Part shown: one piece after another, positions 58,589 through 64,000 of the stretch
Numbering within the stretch: position 1 is the stretch's first letter
Layout: each line of letters begins with the position of its first letter
NCBI GenBank assembly: GCA_944989445.1
Contig: CALYLW010000208.1
Span: forward strand, 562,424-626,423
Source of the DNA: Ampullaceana balthica
Taxonomy: Eukaryota; Mollusca; Gastropoda; Lymnaeidae
Reading direction: 5' to 3'
Length of the DNA: 64,000 bases
The notes under the pieces: generated by a model
What the model was told of the DNA's origin: nothing
The model's input: the letters and a program-made list of their open reading frames with translations, nothing else
The model's database searches: none
Translations under genes and position numbers: made by a program

Positions 58589-59193
58589 ATGTCTGTCTCG
58601 TGATAGCTTAGACTTAGAGACCCACGTAACTTGGTAGAAGATGTCTGTCTCGTGATAGCCTAGAGACCCACGTAGCTTGGTAGAAGATGTCTGTCTCGTG
58701 ATAGCCTAGAGACCCACGTAGCTTGGTAGAAGATGTCTGTCTCGTGATAGCCTAGAGACCCACGTAGCTTGGTATAAGATGTCTGTCTCGTGATAGCTTA
58801 GAGACCCACGTAACTTGGTAGAAGATGTCTGTCTCGTGATAGCTTAGAGACCCACGTAGCTTGGTAGAAGATGTCTGTCTCGTGATAGCTTAGAGACCCA
58901 CGTAACTTGGAAGAAGATGTCTGTCTCGTGATAGCTTAGAGACCCACGTAGCTTGGTAGAAGATGTCTGTCTCGTGATAGCCTAGAGACCCACGTAGCTT
59001 GGTAGAAGATGTCTGTCTCGTGATAGCCTAGAGACCCACGTAGCTTGGTAGAAGATGTCTGTCTCGTGATAGCCTGAGACCCACGTAGCTTGGTAGAAGA
59101 TGTCTGTCTCGTGATAGCTTAGAGACCCACGTAGCTTGGTAGAAGATGTCTGTCTCGTGATAGCCTAGAGACCCACGTAGCTTGGTAGAAGAT
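58589..59193. repeat. 46-bp minisatellite, about 13 copies
   Basis: Units contain ATGTCTGTCTCGTGATAGCC, TAGAGACCCACGTAGCTTGG and TAGAAG. Variants AGCTTAG/AGCCTAG and GTAACTT/GTAGCTT are mixed. Confidence 0.96.
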
Positions 59194-59562
59194 GGGGTTG
59201 TAAAGGGTTGGGGGGGTAGGGGATGTTTTCTGACAGCCAAATCAGATTTGTCTGTCCTGTCGGATTATGTAAATCTGGATATGGGGTGCGGGCTTTAAAT
59301 ACAATATTAGTTAACCGACTTCCGAATTTCGAAACGAATCGATTGATTAACTCCTGGCTTGCTATCAGCTACGAAATCTGCAAATACGAAAAGTCTCTGT
59401 TTGATGAACGTCACTGCATTTTTAAAAAGTTACCAACATATACACAAAAACTGGGGCTGTTTTTCCTTAAAAGACTCCTTTTAAATATCATTTCGAATAC
59501 GCCGATCGAGTGTCAATCAAAATGCTAATGGATGTAAGACCTTTGAAAAAAAATCATCTCGA
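59194..59562. other. No recognised gene
   Basis: A 101-codon plus frame at 59223-59528 has varied composition but no domain I can name. Confidence 0.4.
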
Positions 59563-59970
59563 GTATTACATCCTGTGATAATGATACTCGGGTAAAAGTG
59601 GACTGTTACAGCCTGTGATAATGACAATGGGGTAAAATTGGACTGTTACAGCCTGTGATAATGACAATGGGGTAAAATTGGACTGTTACAGCCTGTGATA
59701 ATGACACTAGGGTAAAATTGGACTGTTACAGCCTGTGATAATGACACTGGGGTAAAATTGGACTGTTACAGCCTGTGATAATGACACTGGGGTAAAATTG
59801 GACTGTTACAGCCTGTGATAATGACACTGGGGTAAAATTGGACTGTTACAGCCTGTGATAATGACAATGGGGTAAAATTGGACTGTTACAGCCTGTGATA
59901 ATGACACTGGAGTAAAATTGGACTGTTACAGCCTGTGATAATGACACTGGAGTAAAATTGGACTGTTACA
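59563..59970. repeat. 40-bp minisatellite, 10 copies
   Basis: Units contain GATAATGACACTGGGGTAAA and ATTGGACTGTTACAGCCTGT, with ACAATGG and ACTGGAG variants. Confidence 0.96.
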
Positions 59971-60572
59971 CTCTAACATCAATGGCAATGTGAGTTGCAC
60001 TCTAACAACAATGGCAATGTGAGTTGTACTCTAACAACAATGGCAATGTGAGTTGTACTCTAACAACAATGGCAATGTGAGTTGCACTCTAACAACAATG
60101 GCAATGTGAGTTGCACTCTAACAACAATGGCAATGTGAGTTGCACTCTAACAACAATGGCAATGTGAGTTGTACTCTAACAACAATGGCAATGTGAGTTG
60201 TACTCTAACAACAATGGCAATGTGAGTTGCACTCTAACAACAATGGCAATGTGAGTTGCACTCTAACAACAATGGCAATGTGAGTTGCACTCTAACAACA
60301 ATGGCAATGTGAGTTGCACTCTAACAACAATGGCAATGTGAGTTGTACTCTAACAACAATGGCAATGTGAGTTGTACTCTAACATCAATGGCAATGTGAG
60401 TTGCACTCTAACAACAATGGCAATGTGAGTTGCACTCTAACAACAATGGCAATGTGAGTTGCACTCTAACAACAATGGCAATGTGAGTTGTACTCTAACA
60501 ACAATGGCAATGTGAGTTGTACTCTAACATCAATGGCAATGTGAGTTGTACTCTAACAACAATGGCAATGAC
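59968..60572. repeat. 29-bp minisatellite, about 21 copies
   Basis: Units contain ACTCTAACAACAATGGCAAT and GTGAGTTGC or GTGAGTTGT. It abuts the 40-bp array with a shared TTACACTC-like junction. Confidence 0.96.
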
Positions 60573-60619
60573 ATAAAAAAAATATTTAACGCTAAAATAA
60601 ATAAGTTTCGGTGCTTGTG

Positions 60620-60908
60620 ATTAAACACATACACATGTGTTTAAACTGTATGAATATTAAACACATACACATGTGTTTAAACTGTATGAATATTAAACAC
60701 ATACACATGTGTTTAAACTGTATGAATATTAAACATATACACATGTGTTTAAACTGTATGAATATTAAACACATACACATGTGTTTAAACTGTATGAATA
60801 TTAAACACATACACATGTGTTTAAACTGTATGAATATTAAACACATACACATGTGTTTAAACTGTATGAATATTAAACACATACACATGTGTTTAAACTG
60901 TATGAATA
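60620..60908. repeat. 36-bp minisatellite with a hairpin in each unit, 8 copies
   Basis: Each unit contains AAACACATACACATGTGTTT, in which AAACACAT and ATGTGTTT pair perfectly around a four-base centre, followed by AAACTGTATGAATATT. Twelve codons per unit keep frames open on both strands. Confidence 0.96.
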
Positions 60909-60911
60909 TTG

Positions 60912-61867
60912 AGTATTTAGAGCAAAGTAAAAGTTATCAGAGTATCATCATGGCTTTCAAAATAGACTTATCTTATATTTGTTATTGTTTACTTTTTGTT
61001 AAAGACAAATTTCATCATCAAACAGAATCAAAGCTACTACAAGCTGTTGTCACCTCAGAGGTTGTTCCTTGAACTTTTTGTAAGTACAAAATATCAGTCT
61101 TGGAACATATTAAACATATATTCTCACAGGGTCAAGAAGTAATTTTCCGAGTAATCTGTTCTTAAATACAACACTACACATTGGCGTCTTCGATTTTTTA
61201 AAGAAGTGAAGTTAATTCACTGGCCTTTTGTTACGATCTGTATGATTATAAATCTTACATAAAGTAACAGATTTTAAGTGGAGCGCCGCTGCGGGGTATT
61301 CCACAAGGATAGTGTCAATGATCTTATGTCTTTAACCCCATGGGATTGCTTTTCTTACACTCCCTCATGGTTTCTGAGAATCTTTGCATAGCACAAGTTA
61401 CACGTTTCACTCGCGAGAACTTTGCCAGCAATGTGGATTATCGTGCCTGTGTCAATCTCCACAATAACCCAAACTAATACGATCTTAATAGTTCTGTCAT
61501 TGTATAGTGATATTAGTCGGATCTTTGTAAAGTGTGTCCACACTTTTCTCATGAGTTATTGTTTGCTAGCGATTAGATGAATTGAAGTTTAAAATGGAAA
61601 GCAGCAATTGAATTTCAGTTTTTTTTAAACCAATCACTGACTTGATTTTTCACATAATTGTGGGACTTATGTTTTTTACAGAACAATATCAAGTTTAGTT
61701 CTATTGAACTTTTGTTCTAGGAGGCGTTTCTGTATAGGGTACCACTGTAATGTCATATCAGTTTCATCTCATTTGTTAATGCCAGTCTTGAAAGATTAAA
61801 TGAACGTTTATAAAAAAAAGTTTTACACGGTGGCGTAATAGAAATATTGTTGGAGGGGACTTCATGT
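60912..61867. other. No recognised gene
   Basis: Unique DNA. The minus-strand frame 61355-61552 begins RKVWTHFTKI, which recalls a BED finger start, but the zinc ligands do not follow at the right spacing. Confidence 0.4.
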
Positions 61868-62575
61868 GTCACTATATACGAACACGGCGTAGAGTGATAT
61901 AAGAGGTACATTACAATAGTATAATATACGAACACGGCATAGAGTGATATAAGATGTACATTACAATAGTATAATATACGAACACGGCATAGAGTGATAT
62001 AAGAGGTACATTACAATAGTATAATATACGAACACGGCATAGAGTGATATAAGAGGTACATTACAATAGTATAATATACGAACACGGCATAGAGTGATAT
62101 AAGAGGTACATTACAATAGTATAATATACGAACACGGCATAGAGTGATATAAGATGTACATTACAATAGTATAATATACGAACACGGCATAGAGTGATAT
62201 AAGATGTACATTACAATAGTATAATATACGAACACGGCATAGAGTGATATAAGATGTACATTACAATAGTATAATATACGAACACGGCATAGAGTGATAT
62301 AAGATGTACATTACAATAGTATAATATACGAACACGGCATAGAGTGATATAAGATGTACATTACAATAGTATAATATACGAACATAGAGTGTAGTGATAT
62401 AAGATGTACATTACAATAATATAATATACGAACACGGCATAGAGTGATATAAGATGTACATTACAATAGTATTATATACGAACATAGAGTGTAGTGATAT
62501 AAGAGGTACATTGCAATAGTATAATATACGAACACTGAGTAGAGTGATATAAGAGGTACATACAATAGTGTTCGT
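61868..62575. repeat. 50-bp minisatellite, 14 copies
   Basis: Units contain AGTATAATATACGAACACGG, CATAGAGTGATATAAGATGT and ACATTACAAT. Late copies carry AACATAGAGTGTAGTG. Confidence 0.96.
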
Positions 62576-62755
62576 GAAGGGATGCTATAGCCCCTAGTAC
62601 ATACACTGTAATGGGCCATAATACAACATATGATCTCATTTACGAGGCGTCCAGGTTTATGAAATCTCATTTGAACTTGTACCCTTTAGCTATCAGATCT
62701 AGTCGTGAACTCAATGAACCTGCCTCAGGTGGAGGCAGTGCCACGTCACAACGAC
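62576..62755. other. No recognised feature
   Basis: Unique spacer. Confidence 0.5.
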
Positions 62756-62846
62756 ACATGTCAGTCTGTCACAACGACAGATGTAAGTCTGTCACAACGA
62801 CAGATGTCAGTCTGTCACAACGACAGATGTCAGTCTGTCACACCCA
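62756..62846. repeat. 23-bp tandem repeat, 4 copies
   Basis: Units contain CAGTCTGTCACAACGACAGA then TGT. Confidence 0.93.
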
Positions 62847-63499
62847 AACGATCGCCACCGAGCTTCCAAAAAGCCACCAGTTATACAAAGTAGATTAAAG
62901 GCTAAATTTAGCCCTCGGAACTATCAAAACGAGGCTCTTAAGGGATTTCCCGCTGATCACCCGACGTACTCTTAATGCTCCTGTCATTATGGGCTGTTCC
63001 CTCTTTTCCTCCCCCCTCACCCTCCGAGGCGGTAATGCCCCTTTTATTACCCGTCCGTGTCTTTAGTTAATGGCAGTACTAACATTTGAAAGTCACAGCA
63101 GACGGTCCGCTAAAATGTCACACGAGAACGTTCAGCATCATGGCAGAGTTAAGACACTTTTATTTGCTTCCATTTTAGTACTCTTATTTACTGTCTTGTT
63201 GTTTTAAACCAGAACTTTCTGAATATCTTTTTATTCAAATTAAACTGTTATAAATAATGTATTGAGATCAAATCAATTTTTTTTAAAATTAATTTTTGCT
63301 CTTAAATCGTTTAAAAATATAAGTTGGGTCCCTACTTCCTGGAATAATGCTAAACTTTTGGGGATAAAATGAAGTAATTTAGTGAACTCTTACATTTTAA
63401 TAAAATGCAACTTAATGAACCTAAACAATAGTGATTGTGCAGTTCAAACTTTTTAGTATGTTGGACAGGCAGGAATTTTTTCCATAGCACAAGGGACCG
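62847..63499. other. No recognised gene
   Basis: Unique DNA with a C-rich patch at 63008-63030. Confidence 0.45.
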
Positions 63500-63622
63500 G
63501 TGTACTATTTTCCATGTACTGACGTGGTAGCGAAACGTCCTTTCTTGGCAACTTCTGCGGACCGGCATCGGATGGCCCACGGAACGGCACCGGTCCGCGG
63601 GCCACCACTTTGAGAAGCACTG
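63500..63622 (-). mobile_element. hAT terminus, partner not found
   Basis: Read on the minus strand from 63622: CAGTGCTTCTCAAAGTGGTG, then GCCCGCGGACCGGTGCCG, the typical Charlie-like hAT end. The next eight bases, CCTTAAGG (63623-63630), have central TA. No second CCTTAAGG or inverted partner end lies in the 6 kb to the left. Confidence 0.65.
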
Positions 63623-63630
63623 CCTTAAGG

Positions 63631-64000
63631 AACCAAATTAAATCGTTTATGTGGTACTTCTGTTCTATTCGTAATACGAAACATGATGTATGAATCCAAC
63701 AACTTAAGAAGTAAGAAGTACGCGTTCTTCGGCATTGAATAGATAGTTTATTAGTTCAATGTGAGAAATTTGGCCAGTTATATTATAGCTTTTTAGTGAG
63801 AGAAAAAAAGATTTGCCAGAAAAACAAAAAAAATTGATGCATTAAAAAAAATGTGAAAAAAAAAGTTTGTTACGACTGATTTTTTTTAAAAAAACGTTCT
63901 TATATAAAAATAATTAATTAATTAAACCTACCACTTTTTTAATCATTCAACATCCACTTTAAAACCTAATTGACGTCAAAAATCGTTTACAGTAGTAATT
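63631..64000. other. No recognised feature
   Basis: AT-rich DNA with poly-A/poly-T runs. Confidence 0.5.

Noticed and set aside
61355..61552. BED zinc finger (RKVWTHFTKI)
   Set aside because: The cysteine and histidine ligands are not at the spacing of a BED finger.

Overview
This is a window of animal nuclear DNA, AT-rich and almost entirely non-coding. I see no complete host gene, no operon and no prokaryotic signals. It holds tRNA-derived SINEs, several hAT DNA transposons with intact 8-bp target-site duplications, MITE families, degraded LINEs, one LTR retrotransposon and a very high density of minisatellites. By my own tally about 17-18 kb (over a quarter of the window) is tandem repeat. 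The style fits a lophotrochozoan, most likely a gastropod mollusc. That placement is inference from genome style, not from any diagnostic gene.

Layout. 0-4.3 kb: a MITE, then a TIR-bounded DNA element split by a minus-strand RT/RNase H LINE and a SINE. 4.3-15.6 kb: minisatellites (32, 13, 84, about 68, 47, 35, 57 and 13 bp units) and a 1.55 kb hAT element at 11616-13162 carrying a decayed transposase. 15.7-19.6 kb: a minus-strand LTR retrotransposon with two LTRs, a 5-bp TSD, a polypurine tract and a gag-like reading frame but no visible pol; its gag C-terminus reads as a KH RNA-binding domain. 20-31 kb: a degenerate G/C-cluster repeat, SINEs, a MITE, microsatellites, a LINE tail remnant and a SINE whose interior has expanded into a 40-bp minisatellite. 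31.6-33.2 kb: a tandem trimer of a MITE-like element. 33.7-35.8 kb: an Ac-type hAT element with a recognisable TTF/ZMYM-type (DUF4371-like) transposase fragment and a nested SINE. 36.5-47 kb: large homogeneous arrays (15, 21, 7, 38, 21, 48, 15 and 41 bp units). 47.5-64 kb: more arrays, further hAT elements or ends (48262-48912, 54179-55927, 56933 onward, ending at 63622) and two more MITE copies.

Many arrays have units divisible by three, so long uninterrupted reading frames occur on both strands (up to about 560 codons). These are artefacts of repeat structure, not genes. The one short stretch that looks like possible host coding sequence is on the minus strand at about 45989-46217; I do not recognise it.

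How the parts relate. There is no pathway here. The coherent story is mobile-element nesting plus tandem amplification seeded from element ends. Two independent arrays (84 bp and 57 bp units) contain the same transposon terminus, one array is an amplified SINE interior, and one interrupts a hAT transposase just after its BED finger. The most unusual single item is the gag plus KH reading frame of the LTR element.
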